Notes under the pieces: model-generated
Told to the model about the DNA's origin: nothing
The model's input: only the letters and a program-made list of their open reading frames with translations
Database searches by the model: none
Translations under genes and position numbers: made by a program
In this document: positions 17,285 to 25,955 of the stretch, piece after piece
How positions within the stretch are numbered: position 1 is the stretch's first letter
How the letters are laid out: every line of letters starts with the position of its first letter
Assembly (NCBI GenBank): GCA_003243445.1
Contig: QFQQ01000003.1
Coordinates: 135,993 to 199,992, forward strand
Direction: 5' to 3'
Length of the DNA stretch: 64,000 bases
Source: Citrobacter freundii
Lineage (GTDB): Bacteria > Bacteroidota > Bacteroidia > Chitinophagales > Chitinophagaceae

Positions 17285-17776
17285 CTAGGTCATGTGCTGT
17301 TGCTGGGATTTCCTGATCTCAGCTGCCAGCTTAAAGATCGTGAACAGATGATGCGCTTCATGAAGAAGGAAGAAGTTCAGCCACTGGATCATATTCATCG
17401 CACCATATACAGGATGTGTTCCCAACTTAGCAAGGTCGTTTTCATTGAAGCTAAGCATTCCTGACGCGATCTCCTTACGCGTACTGAGAAGATCCTGCAT
17501 CACTTCCCGCGATGATTTTCCGCAATGATCATGAAAGAGCGGATCGCCTTCCGCGGAATAGCGATCAAAAATGGGATTGAACCCCTCCAGCATCTGTCTC
17601 ACCCGATGAATGAATATATGCTGATAGGTTTCGAGATGTACAATATTTTCAAAAATGGACCACTTACCAGGAATGACCTGCATCCGGATCTGCTCATCCG
17701 AAAGACCTTCGATCAGCTCAATCAGGGATTTGTGCTGGTATTGCAGACGTGTGGAAATAGAAGATGGCATTTGCAT
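17285..17776 (-). CDS. DinB family protein
   Basis: The protein has 163 residues with the four-helix DinB/YfiT-like fold. The helix LQYQHKSLIELIEGLSDEQIRMQVIPGKWSIFENIVHLETYQHIF carries the first metal-ligand His, and the late NFFLLHEAHHLFTIFKL carries the HxxxH pattern, which in this superfamily holds a divalent metal. Members act as thiol-dependent transferases or hydrolases, but most are uncharacterised. It is a single gene. An ATG at 17770 is an alternative start. Confidence 0.88.
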   Translation of the reverse strand: MQMPSSISTRLQYQHKSLIELIEGLSDEQIRMQVIPGKWSIFENIVHLETYQHIFIHRVRQMLEGFNPIFDRYSAEGDPLFHDHCGKSSREVMQDLLSTRKEIASGMLSFNENDLAKLGTHPVYGAMNMIQWLNFFLLHEAHHLFTIFKLAAEIRKSQQQHMT

Positions 17777-18020
17777 GTGAACTCTTTGAGTTGGTTAGTG
17801 TCTTCAGCGGGCGGGATATAATCGAATAGATCCTCCATGCTAACGCTTTGGCGGACATCGATTCTTCGCCATAACTATGATTTATGGCGAAGGGCGTTCA
17901 AAATAATTAATAATTGTAATTCAAAATCATTACTAATTACTTTTTAACGCATGATTTTAACTTCTAATTTTACTCAGGTATGATTGTGCTACCGGCAGCG
18001 CCATTCAAAAAGATGCATTT

Positions 18021-19049
18021 CTAGTCGCTCCAGACCTTTGTTCCTTCGGAGCAGTTTGCACAGATATCTATGTTCTTCCGGCCTTTGAGGATCTGCGTCC
18101 TGAATTTAGTGTATTCCCCATTTTTCCAGATCTCTCTGAAAGATTTTTTCCGAAGATCGCCCATGCGATGTTGTGCATCTTTGTCAAAACAACAAGGTGC
18201 CACCAACCCGTCCCATGTAATAACGGGGTCATGCCATAATCTCCAGCATTGGTTTGCCAGCTTGCCTTTGAATTCAGTGCCCTTTCCGGTCTTACGGTAG
18301 CGGCTGTATTTATCAATCGTGGGGATGAGTTTGTTCGGATCGTTTTCATAGTCGTAAACCTGAGCGGTTTTGAACCACACATCATCCACGCCGATCTCTT
18401 TCGCCAGTTTTTTTACATCTTCTATCTGGTGTTCATTATGTCTCACAACGAGGAACTGAAATACAACAAATGGCTTTTTACTGTTCAGTTCTTTTTTCCA
18501 TTTAACGATATTCTGTGCGCCTTCGATCACTTTTTTCAGCTGGCCGCCTACGCGGTACTGTTGATAGGTCTCCTGGGTTGTGCCGTCTATGGAGATAATA
18601 AGTCTGTCCAATCCGCTTTCAATCGTTTTCTTTGCATTGGCTTCTGTGAGGTAATGTGCATTGGTTGAAGTAGCGGTATAGATCTTTTTATCCGCCGCAT
18701 ATTTTACCATATCCAGGAAATTTGGATTCAGGTAAGGTTCGCCTTGGAAATAAAATACCAGGTAAAGCAGCTCTTTATGCAGCTGATCGATCGTCTCCCT
18801 GAAGAAATCCCGTTGCAGCATGCCCGTTGGCCGGGTAAAGGCGCGAAGACCGCTTGGGCATTCAGGGCAGCGAAGATTACATGAGGTGGTCGGCTCAAAA
18901 GAAATGGAAACAGGCATGCCCCATTGAACGGGTTTTTTTGTCCATTTGCTGAGATAATAACTGCTCAGTACTTTTAACCCATTCCAGGCACGGCGAAGCG
19001 TAAGCTTGGATAAAAGATTGATACTATCGTTTCTGTTCACTCTGGCCAT
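18021..19049 (-). CDS. Radical SAM / SPASM domain protein
   Basis: The protein has 342 residues. The radical SAM cluster motif CNLRCPECPSG (CxxxCxxC, about residues 57-64) starts the partial TIM barrel; FYFQGEPYLNPNFLDMV is the GGEP-like motif. The C-terminal SPASM part has NQCWRLWHDP, VAPCCFDKD and DICANCSEG, with cysteines for an auxiliary Fe-S cluster. SPASM proteins modify peptides or proteins or act on small molecules; without a neighbouring precursor the substrate is open. It is divergent from pxpB with only 31 nt between start codons. Confidence 0.9.
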   Translation of the reverse strand: MARVNRNDSINLLSKLTLRRAWNGLKVLSSYYLSKWTKKPVQWGMPVSISFEPTTSCNLRCPECPSGLRAFTRPTGMLQRDFFRETIDQLHKELLYLVFYFQGEPYLNPNFLDMVKYAADKKIYTATSTNAHYLTEANAKKTIESGLDRLIISIDGTTQETYQQYRVGGQLKKVIEGAQNIVKWKKELNSKKPFVVFQFLVVRHNEHQIEDVKKLAKEIGVDDVWFKTAQVYDYENDPNKLIPTIDKYSRYRKTGKGTEFKGKLANQCWRLWHDPVITWDGLVAPCCFDKDAQHRMGDLRKKSFREIWKNGEYTKFRTQILKGRKNIDICANCSEGTKVWSD

Positions 19050-19080
19050 CCGGGAGTAAAGTTAAGTTGGTATCTTCAAA

Positions 19081-19797
19081 ATGCATTTCATGAGTTCCAC
19101 CATTCCATATCATATTTTTCCCCTGGGAGATTCCGCGATGACCGTGGATTTCGGGAATCGTATCAGCCCTGAACTGAATAATGCCGTTATGAAGCTCTTC
19201 CAGGAGCTTGAGGCTACTCCGCTTCCGGGCATGACAGAGTGCGTGCCGGCTTATAGTTCGCTGAGTGTTCACTATGATCTGTTGCAGTGCAGCCGCCTCA
19301 GACCGGCTGGTCAGACTGTTTTTGAATGGATGGGCGAGATGCTTCACCAGCGAATGAAAAAACTGGATCATGAAGAGATCACGCCTTTGCGGGAAGTGAT
19401 CGTGCCGGTATGTTATGATCCGGCATTTGCGCCGGATCTGCTGAAACTTGCGGAAGAAAAGGGTATTTCCGTTGAGGAGATCATTCATCTGCATTCTGCC
19501 AATCCTTATCGTGTTTACCTGCTCGGATTTCTTCCCGGCTTTACATATCTGGGGGAAACCGATGAAAAACTGGCGATCTCAAGGAAAATGCAACCGGCAA
19601 TGGTGCATGCCGGAAGTATCGGTATTGCGGGCCGGCAGACCGGTATTTACTCGCTGACTTCTCCGGGAGGCTGGCATATCATTGGCCGCACACCGTTGAA
19701 ATTATTTGATAAGGACAGGGAACCGCTTACGCTTTTGAAGCCAGGCGACAGTGTAAAATTTGTTTCAATCAGTAAAGATGAATTTGAGGATCATTAA
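19081..19797 (+). CDS. pxpB: 5-oxoprolinase subunit PxpB (KipI-like)
   Basis: The protein has 238 residues and matches the carboxyltransferase domain 1 / KipI family: YHIFPLGDSAMTVDFGNRI at the N-terminus, IIHLHSANPYRVYLLGFLPGFTYLG, and GIAGRQTGIYSLTSPGGWHIIGRTPLKLFD. PxpA, PxpB and PxpC together cleave 5-oxoproline to glutamate with ATP, removing a toxic product of glutamine and glutathione breakdown. It overlaps pxpC by 20 nt, and the order pxpB-pxpC-pxpA is kept here. The start may be 19081 or the ATG at 19090. Confidence 0.96.
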   Translation: MHFMSSTIPYHIFPLGDSAMTVDFGNRISPELNNAVMKLFQELEATPLPGMTECVPAYSSLSVHYDLLQCSRLRPAGQTVFEWMGEMLHQRMKKLDHEEITPLREVIVPVCYDPAFAPDLLKLAEEKGISVEEIIHLHSANPYRVYLLGFLPGFTYLGETDEKLAISRKMQPAMVHAGSIGIAGRQTGIYSLTSPGGWHIIGRTPLKLFDKDREPLTLLKPGDSVKFVSISKDEFEDH

Positions 19798-20773
19798 GTC
19801 TGGCGTGCTGGATACTATCCAGGACCTTGGAAGGCATGGCTGGCAGCATATCGGGATCAATCCTGCGGGAGCAATGGATCGCTTCTCCGCACAGCTCGCC
19901 AATGCATTGGTGGGAAATGACCCGTCACAACCTGTGATCGAAATGCATTTTCCCGCAGCAGCATTGTTTTTTGAACGGCCATCGCTTATTTCATTGACAG
20001 GCGCTGATTTTTCAGCGGTGCTGAATGGCGAACGCGTGCCCTGTCATCAACCAATACTGGTAAATAAATACAGCATCCTGCAATTTGAACGGCTCAACAG
20101 CGGCGCACGCGCGTACCTCGCCATCCAGGGCGGCATTCAGCTTGAGCGCTGGCTGAATAGTTACAGTACACATCTGAAAGCCGGTGCTGGTGGCCATGCG
20201 GGACGTGCATTATTTACGGATGATGAAGTCAGGCTTGCATCTTCGATCGAATGGTCTGCCTATCTTAAACGCGACGAGTTCCTTGTATTGCCCTGGCGTG
20301 TATCTCATTATTGGGAAAAACAACCGGTAGAAGAGATCTATATATTAACCGGAAGAGAATGGTCAAAACTGACGGATGACTCGCAAAAAATTTTGCAGGA
20401 ACAACCTTTTCAGCTTACACCACAATCCGACAGGATGGGCTACCGATTGCAGGGAGAATCATTGCAGATGCAAGTCCGCGAGGAGATGATCTCCACTGCC
20501 GTTACCTTCGGAACATTACAGTTATTGCCAAACGGCCAACTGACTGTATTGATGGCCGATCATCAGACCACGGGCGGCTATCCACGAATCGGGCATGTGA
20601 TCTCCGCGCATCACTCAAAACTGGCTCAGCTTGCGCCCGGTGAACGGATCCGCTTTCATATAACAGATCACGCTACAGCAGAGAAATTATTTATCGAACA
20701 GCAACAACATCTCATGCAGGTCGGCTATGCCTGCCAGTTAAAACTGGATCAGTTCATTCATGCGCCACATTGA
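19778..20773 (+). CDS. pxpC: 5-oxoprolinase subunit PxpC (biotin-dependent carboxyltransferase-like)
   Basis: The protein has 331 residues from the ATG at 19778 (MNLRIIKSG), which begins inside the end of pxpB. Family features are GVLDTIQDLGRHGWQHIGINPAGAMDRFSAQLANALVGN, ISLTGADFSAVLNG, AYLAIQGGI and PQSDRMGYRLQG, with a late TTGGYPRIGHVI. It forms the second carboxyltransferase-like subunit with PxpB. It overlaps the start of pxpA by 14 nt, indicating translational coupling across the operon. Confidence 0.96.
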   Translation: MNLRIIKSGVLDTIQDLGRHGWQHIGINPAGAMDRFSAQLANALVGNDPSQPVIEMHFPAAALFFERPSLISLTGADFSAVLNGERVPCHQPILVNKYSILQFERLNSGARAYLAIQGGIQLERWLNSYSTHLKAGAGGHAGRALFTDDEVRLASSIEWSAYLKRDEFLVLPWRVSHYWEKQPVEEIYILTGREWSKLTDDSQKILQEQPFQLTPQSDRMGYRLQGESLQMQVREEMISTAVTFGTLQLLPNGQLTVLMADHQTTGGYPRIGHVISAHHSKLAQLAPGERIRFHITDHATAEKLFIEQQQHLMQVGYACQLKLDQFIHAPH

Positions 20774-21500
20774 TCTAAATTGCGATATGGGAGAAGGCAT
20801 CGGTAATGATGCAGCACTGATGCCGTTCATCAGTTCCGCAAATATTGCCTGTGGATATCATGCAGGCAATGAGCAAACGATGAATGAAACGGTGCGGCTG
20901 GCAATTGATCATGGCGTGAAGATTGGTGCACACGTTTCGTTTGCCGACAAAGAAAATTTTGGCAGAACGGAAATGAAGTTGCCTGACGAAGAAGTGTATT
21001 CGCTTGTGCAAACGCAACTGCAATCCTTAAGGAAGATCACAGATAAGTATAAGACATCAATACATCATGTGAAACCGCATGGGGCATTATATAATATGTC
21101 CGCACGTGATGCTGGTCTTGCCCGTATCATTGCAAAAGCAATTGCAGCGTTCGATCCCTCGCTTGTGTTGATGGGTTTAAGTGGAAGTCATTCGATCAAT
21201 GAGGCAAAAATGTTGAACCTGAAGACTGCTGGTGAAGCTTTCGCGGACCGCCGGTATGAAGAAGATGGAAGCCTGCGCTCCCGTACCCTGCCCGGTGCCC
21301 TGCTGGAAGATGCCGGAAAGGCTGTTCAACAGGTGCTGCAAATGATCAATACAGGAACTGTTACTGCATTTTCCGGTAAACAGGTCAGCGTATTGGTGGA
21401 TACGATCTGTATACACGGCGATGGAAAACACGCCGTAAGTTTTGCGAAGCAAATACATCAAACGCTGAAACATTATTCTATTGACATCAAAGCCGTCTAA
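20760..21500 (+). CDS. pxpA: 5-oxoprolinase subunit PxpA (LamB/YcsF)
   Basis: The protein has 246 residues and is a typical LamB/YcsF protein: IDLNCDMGEGIGNDAALMPFISSANIACGYHAG at the start, GAHVSFADKENFGR, HVKPHGALYN and GEAFADRRYEEDGSLRSR, ending with DTICIHGDGKHAV. It is the subunit thought to open the activated oxoproline ring. It overlaps both neighbours: pxpC upstream by 14 nt and the transporter downstream by 20 nt. Confidence 0.97.
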   Translation: MRHIDLNCDMGEGIGNDAALMPFISSANIACGYHAGNEQTMNETVRLAIDHGVKIGAHVSFADKENFGRTEMKLPDEEVYSLVQTQLQSLRKITDKYKTSIHHVKPHGALYNMSARDAGLARIIAKAIAAFDPSLVLMGLSGSHSINEAKMLNLKTAGEAFADRRYEEDGSLRSRTLPGALLEDAGKAVQQVLQMINTGTVTAFSGKQVSVLVDTICIHGDGKHAVSFAKQIHQTLKHYSIDIKAV

Positions 21501-22683
21501 ATTTAAGCTTTGGGGTGGTGCCGGCCTTGGCGCTGCATTCCTGATGGCCAATTCATCCATCGGCCCGGGATTTCTTACGCAAACAACCGTGTTCACGCAG
21601 CAGCTGATGACAAGCTTTGGTTTTGTGATCCTGATCTCGGTGTTGATAGACATTGGTGCGCAACTGAACACATGGCGTGTGCTTGCCGTTAGTGAATTGC
21701 GTGCACAGGATGTTTCAAATAAATTATTTCCAGGTCTAGGCTATGTTCTGTCTGCACTGGTTGTTCTTGGAGGCTTTGCTTTTAACATCGGAAATATCGC
21801 GGGCTGTGGTCTTGGCGTGAATGTATTGACAGGATTAAGTTTTGAAAAGGGAGCGATCATCAGCGGCGCATTTGCCCTGCTGCTTTTCTGGATGAAAGAG
21901 ATCGGCAAGATGCTGGATGGGTTTACAAAGATCGTGGGCACGTTTAAGATCTTGCTGACTTTATTTATTGCATTCAGTGCACATCCGCCGCTGATCGAAT
22001 CTATACAGCATACATTCATTCCTGAAAAGATCAGCCTGGCGGCGATTGTGACGATCGTGGGGGGAACTGTCGGAGGTTATCTCACTTTTTCCGGCGCACA
22101 TCGTTTATTGGATGCGGGTATAAAAGGAAGGGAGAATCTGCGGCAGGTGAACCGGAGTGCGATCCAGGGGATCGTGATCTCTACCATCATGCGTTTTGTC
22201 TTATTTCTTGCAACTGTTGGCGTGTTGACGCAGGGCGCGTTACTGGATAAAAACAATCCTGCATCGACTGTTTTTGCTTTTGCGGCGGGTGAGATCGGAC
22301 TCAGGATCTTTGGAATAGTGTTGTGGAGTGCGGCGATCTCTTCCGTGATCGGTGCTTCGTATACTTCTGTTTCCTTCTTCAAAACATTTCATCCATCGCT
22401 CCAAAAACATGAAAGGCTGTGTATTTCGTTATTCATTGTGCTTACCACCGCAGTATTTGTTGCTGTCGGAAAACCTAAGGAGTTATTGCTACTCGCCGGA
22501 GGTTTGAACGGGCTGATCTTACCGGTCGCTTTATCGATCATGCTGATCGCTGCTACGAAGAAGCGGATAATGAACGATTACAAACATCCGGTATGGATGC
22601 AATGTATGGGATGGATAGTTGTTGGTGTGATGGGATGGATGGGAGGTGTTGCTGTTTCAGAGATGGTAAGTGCATTGTTCTGA
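21481..22683 (+). CDS. NRAMP-family transporter (YcsG-like), probably for 5-oxoproline or metal
   Basis: The protein has 400 residues and about 11 transmembrane segments, starting with GAGLGAAFLMANSSIGPGFLTQTT, a NRAMP TM1-like stretch that lacks the DPGN metal-binding motif. The start is a TTG at 21481 inside the end of pxpA; no ATG precedes TM1. In Bacillus an NRAMP-like gene (ycsG) also sits beside ycsF and kipI. The missing metal ligands and the operon context suggest a substrate other than Mn/Fe, perhaps 5-oxoproline itself; this is inference. Confidence 0.85.
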   Translation: MTSKPSKFKLWGGAGLGAAFLMANSSIGPGFLTQTTVFTQQLMTSFGFVILISVLIDIGAQLNTWRVLAVSELRAQDVSNKLFPGLGYVLSALVVLGGFAFNIGNIAGCGLGVNVLTGLSFEKGAIISGAFALLLFWMKEIGKMLDGFTKIVGTFKILLTLFIAFSAHPPLIESIQHTFIPEKISLAAIVTIVGGTVGGYLTFSGAHRLLDAGIKGRENLRQVNRSAIQGIVISTIMRFVLFLATVGVLTQGALLDKNNPASTVFAFAAGEIGLRIFGIVLWSAAISSVIGASYTSVSFFKTFHPSLQKHERLCISLFIVLTTAVFVAVGKPKELLLLAGGLNGLILPVALSIMLIAATKKRIMNDYKHPVWMQCMGWIVVGVMGWMGGVAVSEMVSALF

Positions 22684-22685
22684 TA

Positions 22686-22719
22686 CGCTGATTCAATACG
22701 CGGATTTCGCGAATTAGCG
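22686..22719. repeat. Short decayed inverted repeat (GCGAATTAGCG type)
   Basis: CGCTGATTC..CGCG pairs with CGCG..GAATTAGCG within 34 bp, 2 nt after the transporter stop codon. The words match those in the element at 42524-42667. Confidence 0.4.
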
Positions 22720-22830
22720 TTTTGTAACCGGGAAAGTCTTTCTTCACCGATGTTGGCATCGAGGCGAAATAGTTTCAAATAAATGCGGCCTTTTTCATTA
22801 GCCCCTTTTCTCTCTTTCTCCTCTTGAAAT

Positions 22831-22865
22831 AAAAAAGCCCAACCACGAACGGTTAGGGCTGTTGT
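22831..22865 (-). terminator. Intrinsic terminator of the L,D-transpeptidase-like gene
   Basis: On the minus strand AGCCCTAACC pairs with GGTTGGGCT (one bulge) and is followed by six T. It lies about 30 nt after the stop at 22894. It may also stop the pxp operon transcript coming the other way. Confidence 0.8.
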
Positions 22866-22893
22866 TTGTCCATCCTTGTTGTCTTGGGTCCAA

Positions 22894-23610
22894 TCAGTCG
22901 TTAAGTATCTTCGAAGTGTTCAAGTATTTTTTGGAGGGATGATAGATGAAAATGCAATGACCGCCTTTGATCGTATTGATGATCTCTGCGCTTTCCTGTT
23001 GAGGAACAGCAGGACATCCGAAACTGCGGCCTTTCTTCTGGCTGCCGATATAAGCGGCACCATGTACAACGATCGCGCGGCTGTATGCCTTATCATTAAA
23101 TCCTTTTTCTACACCATCCACACGAAGGGATAAGCCATGCTCGCCAAAGTATGTTTGTCTTGTTACATAAAAACCCAGGCTGCTTTGCAGTGAACCCGAT
23201 TTATTGGAGAAGCTGCGCGCAAACTCGCCACCGGAATTTTTTCCGTGTGCTACATATGTGTTCAGCACCACAGAGCCGTTCACCATGTCAATGATATAAA
23301 GGCGCTTCTTTGAAGATGATTGACTGAAATCACAGATGGTAAGATAACCCTCTCTTGAGATCAGCTTTTTCTCAAGCATTTTCTCATATCCTTTACAGGC
23401 GTAGCTGAAAGCCTGCTCTGAAAGACCAAGCGAATGAAGGTCCATCGACGTATAAAGGGTGTGAACTTTTGCACTTACGGTATTGCCTGTGCCTGTGATA
23501 GCGGTGGCTGGTTTTTCAGTGCTCTTGCCTGCTTTGGCGATCGGCTTCCATGATAAGGAGAGCGCTGCCAAACACAGACAATAGAAGGTTTTTGTCAGTG
23601 TGTGTTTCAA
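22894..23610 (-). CDS. Murein L,D-transpeptidase catalytic-domain family protein
   Basis: The protein has 238 residues. It starts at a TTG (23610), since no ATG precedes the hydrophobic export signal (about residues 6-25). The catalytic domain is of the YkuD_2 type: DFSQSSSKKRLYIIDMVNGSVVLNTYVAHGKNSG, then IVVHGAAYI and KGRSFGCPAVP, with the active Cys in SFGCP preceded by the conserved His. Such enzymes are predicted to form or exchange 3-3 or lipoprotein crosslinks in peptidoglycan; for this subfamily activity is inferred from the motif. It is monocistronic. Confidence 0.88.
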   Translation of the reverse strand: MKHTLTKTFYCLCLAALSLSWKPIAKAGKSTEKPATAITGTGNTVSAKVHTLYTSMDLHSLGLSEQAFSYACKGYEKMLEKKLISREGYLTICDFSQSSSKKRLYIIDMVNGSVVLNTYVAHGKNSGGEFARSFSNKSGSLQSSLGFYVTRQTYFGEHGLSLRVDGVEKGFNDKAYSRAIVVHGAAYIGSQKKGRSFGCPAVPQQESAEIINTIKGGHCIFIYHPSKKYLNTSKILND

Positions 23611-23847
23611 TTCGATACGGATTTCAGTGTATAAACGGGGTCTTTGCTAAAATAGTATGAAGAATGACCGTAATCAAGCAAGAAAGTTTTGTTTTTTTGT
23701 TGATTACGCACATATACGCATGAGAGAAAGAAAAAATACAACAGCGATTGCGCGTATACTACGATTGATTTTCCCTCTATTCAACTTTATAAAAATTTAT
23801 GATGCCTGTATCAGACCGGATTTATATTTTTTACAGATAGTCAAAAG

Positions 23848-23879
23848 AAAAAGTCTTCCTTATATAAAGAAAGACTTTT
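23848..23879 (-). terminator. Intrinsic terminator of the MATE gene
   Basis: AAAAGTCTT..CTT pairs with AAG..AAGACTTTT around ATAT. On the minus strand a T-run follows. It lies about 35 nt beyond the MATE stop. Confidence 0.75.
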
Positions 23880-23898
23880 GATTGAATATGGTCTGCAC

Positions 23899-23920
23899 AG
23901 TATAATATATATATTATACT
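23899..23920. repeat. Perfect 22-bp A/T palindrome at the MATE stop codon
   Basis: AGTATAATATATATATTATACT reads the same on both strands; the MATE stop codon (23914-23916) is inside it. It contains TATAAT on both strands. It could be a stop-proximal hairpin or just an A/T run. Confidence 0.5.
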
Positions 23921-25335
23921 GACACCCGCTTCCATTTACCTTTCCTGAATAATATAAAGGATACAATGGTCATAAGTGTTTCAGCTACGGGCACTGCGAT
24001 AAACACACCTGTAGGCCCCAATCCAAAATGTTTCGCCATTAAGAAAGCAAAGGGGATCTGAAATAGCCAGAAACCGAAAACATTCACCCAGGTCGGCGTC
24101 CATGTATCACCGGCTCCGTTAAAAGAATTGATCAATACCATGCCTATGCCATAAAAGATATAACCTGAGGAGATGATACGCACAGCCAGTACCGCTTCTT
24201 CTTTCACGGCGGGATCAGGTGTGAAGAATGAAACGAACCATTCTCCCAGCGCGAAGAACAGCACTGTTACAAAAGCCATGAAGATCACATTATACTTCAT
24301 GGTCTTTAGTACAGATGCTTCGGCGCGGTCCAGTTGCTTTGCCCCCAGGTTCTGCCCGACCAATGTGGCAGCCGCATTACTCATACCCCAGGCGGGCAGG
24401 ATGAAGAACATCATCAAACGTAAGGCGGTCTGATAGCCGGCCGAAGCGTTTTCTCCACCGGTTGTTGCTACCAGGTTAGCCAGAAAGATCCAGCTGCATG
24501 ATGCGATCAGGAACTGGAATACCGCAGGTGTCGCGATCTTTATCAGCGAACGGATCACGGGCCAATCTATCTTCCAGTGACGCGCCGCGATCTGCAGCGC
24601 ATTCCCCTTTTTAAATAAATGAAAAAGCTGGTAAGATACACCGATGCCCCGGCCGATCGTGGTGGCGATAGCCGCACCATTCAGGCCAAGTGCTGGTATC
24701 GGACCAAGGCCGCGGATCAATAACGGACAAAGAATGATGTTGCAGATATTTGCCACCATCAGGCTTTTCATCGCAATGGCAGCATTACCTGCTCCGCGGA
24801 AAATACCATTAATAAGGAACAGCAATACGATCACCAGGCTGCCGCCCATCATGATGCGGACAAAGGTTGTTCCCTTCTCAGCAGTTTCCGCAGACGCTCC
24901 CATCAACCGGAGAATATCCGTTGCGAAGATGAATCCAAACAGGCTGATCAAAGCAGATATACTCAAAGCGATTATCAGCGATTGCATAGCTGCATGACCA
25001 GCTGCATCAGGATTTTTCTCACCTACGCGACGCGCAACGGTAGCCGTTGCAGCCATGCTCATTCCCATTGCGAGTGAATAGATAATAGTGAGCACTGATT
25101 CCGTGAGGCCAACTGTTTGAATAGCGTGGCTGCTGTCTTCAAGATGACCTACGAAGTACAGATCAACCAGGGCAAATACAGATTCCATGATCATTTCGAT
25201 CATCATTGGAATGGCGAGCATGAACACGGCTTTGCGAAGGCTGCCTGTAGTGTAATCCATCTCTTCACCGCGGATGGCGCGTATTATAAAAGCAAAGGCA
25301 TTCGAAGCCCTTGAAGGATTTGTTGTTTGAGACAT
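23914..25335 (-). CDS. MATE family efflux transporter
   Basis: The protein has 473 residues and 12 predicted transmembrane segments in two related halves. Signature stretches are the early AIPMMIEMIMESVFALVDLYFVGHL, SLAMGMSMAATATVARRVGEKN in the first half, and GMSNAAATLVGQNLGAKQLDRAE in the second half. MATE pumps export cationic drugs and metabolites using Na+ or H+; the substrate is not predictable. It is a single gene with its own terminator, and an inverted-repeat element lies upstream. Confidence 0.94.
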   Translation of the reverse strand: MSQTTNPSRASNAFAFIIRAIRGEEMDYTTGSLRKAVFMLAIPMMIEMIMESVFALVDLYFVGHLEDSSHAIQTVGLTESVLTIIYSLAMGMSMAATATVARRVGEKNPDAAGHAAMQSLIIALSISALISLFGFIFATDILRLMGASAETAEKGTTFVRIMMGGSLVIVLLFLINGIFRGAGNAAIAMKSLMVANICNIILCPLLIRGLGPIPALGLNGAAIATTIGRGIGVSYQLFHLFKKGNALQIAARHWKIDWPVIRSLIKIATPAVFQFLIASCSWIFLANLVATTGGENASAGYQTALRLMMFFILPAWGMSNAAATLVGQNLGAKQLDRAEASVLKTMKYNVIFMAFVTVLFFALGEWFVSFFTPDPAVKEEAVLAVRIISSGYIFYGIGMVLINSFNGAGDTWTPTWVNVFGFWLFQIPFAFLMAKHFGLGPTGVFIAVPVAETLMTIVSFILFRKGKWKRVSV

Positions 25336-25955
25336 TTGAAAATTTTAAACAGATGAATATTCTCCCGCAGCAAAAGCGGGATCAATCATTCGAAAGCAAT
25401 AAGGGCAGGTTCTGATTTACAATGGGGGCGAACCTTAGCAGATGTTCATATTCGTGTGCTTGAGGAAGCACAAATATAGAGAGATTTTGCAAGATGTGTT
25501 TGCTGGAGATTGATGAAGCCGGAGAAAAAGGGGATGAAGAAAGGCCACGGACGACGGACCGCAGACCGCGGTATCATTCATCTATTATTTTTAAGTCTCT
25601 GTGTATACTAATGCAGTTTCTCGTAAGGGTACCGCGGTCTGCGGTCCGTCGTCCGTGGTCTCTCTATCTTATTCTTTGATGCGGAATAAGTGTATCTTCT
25701 TAAAAACGCAAAATAGCAGGTATTTTTTTGAGGAAAGTCAATAGAATGCTTGCTTAAAGCACTTTTTTTATCTTTCTTTAATGCTTAAACCTTATTCGCT
25801 GTAACGGGAGGGCACTTGTCCCTATCGCCTGACTAAAAGCATCCTATACCGGTTAATGGAGCACGTTGTGCAATGAACATTCCGGCCGGCGCCACCAAAG
25901 GATGCAACGCGTAGAGCGGGCATTCACAAACCATGTTGGTGTAGAAAATTCGAAT
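25336..25955. other. Gene-free region between divergent genes
   Basis: It holds the MATE promoter side, the inverted-repeat element at 25543-25662 and the leader of the histidine kinase gene. Reading frames here lack plausible products. A longer kinase start (TTG at 25866 or ATG at 25902) would take up its right end. Confidence 0.5.
25543..25662. repeat. Near-perfect inverted-repeat element (CGGACCGCAGACC type)
   Basis: The left arm (25543-25574) and right arm (25629-25662) are complementary over 31 bp with at most one mismatch: CCACGGACGACGGACCGCAG then ACCGCGGTA. The loop is 54 nt and A/T-rich. It lies between divergent genes and is the best-preserved element in the window. Confidence 0.92.

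Noticed and set aside
25866..25955. Longer TTG-started form of the soluble kinase
   Set aside because: The added 30 residues are Arg/His-rich and outside the PAS domain, and an ATG is available at 25956.
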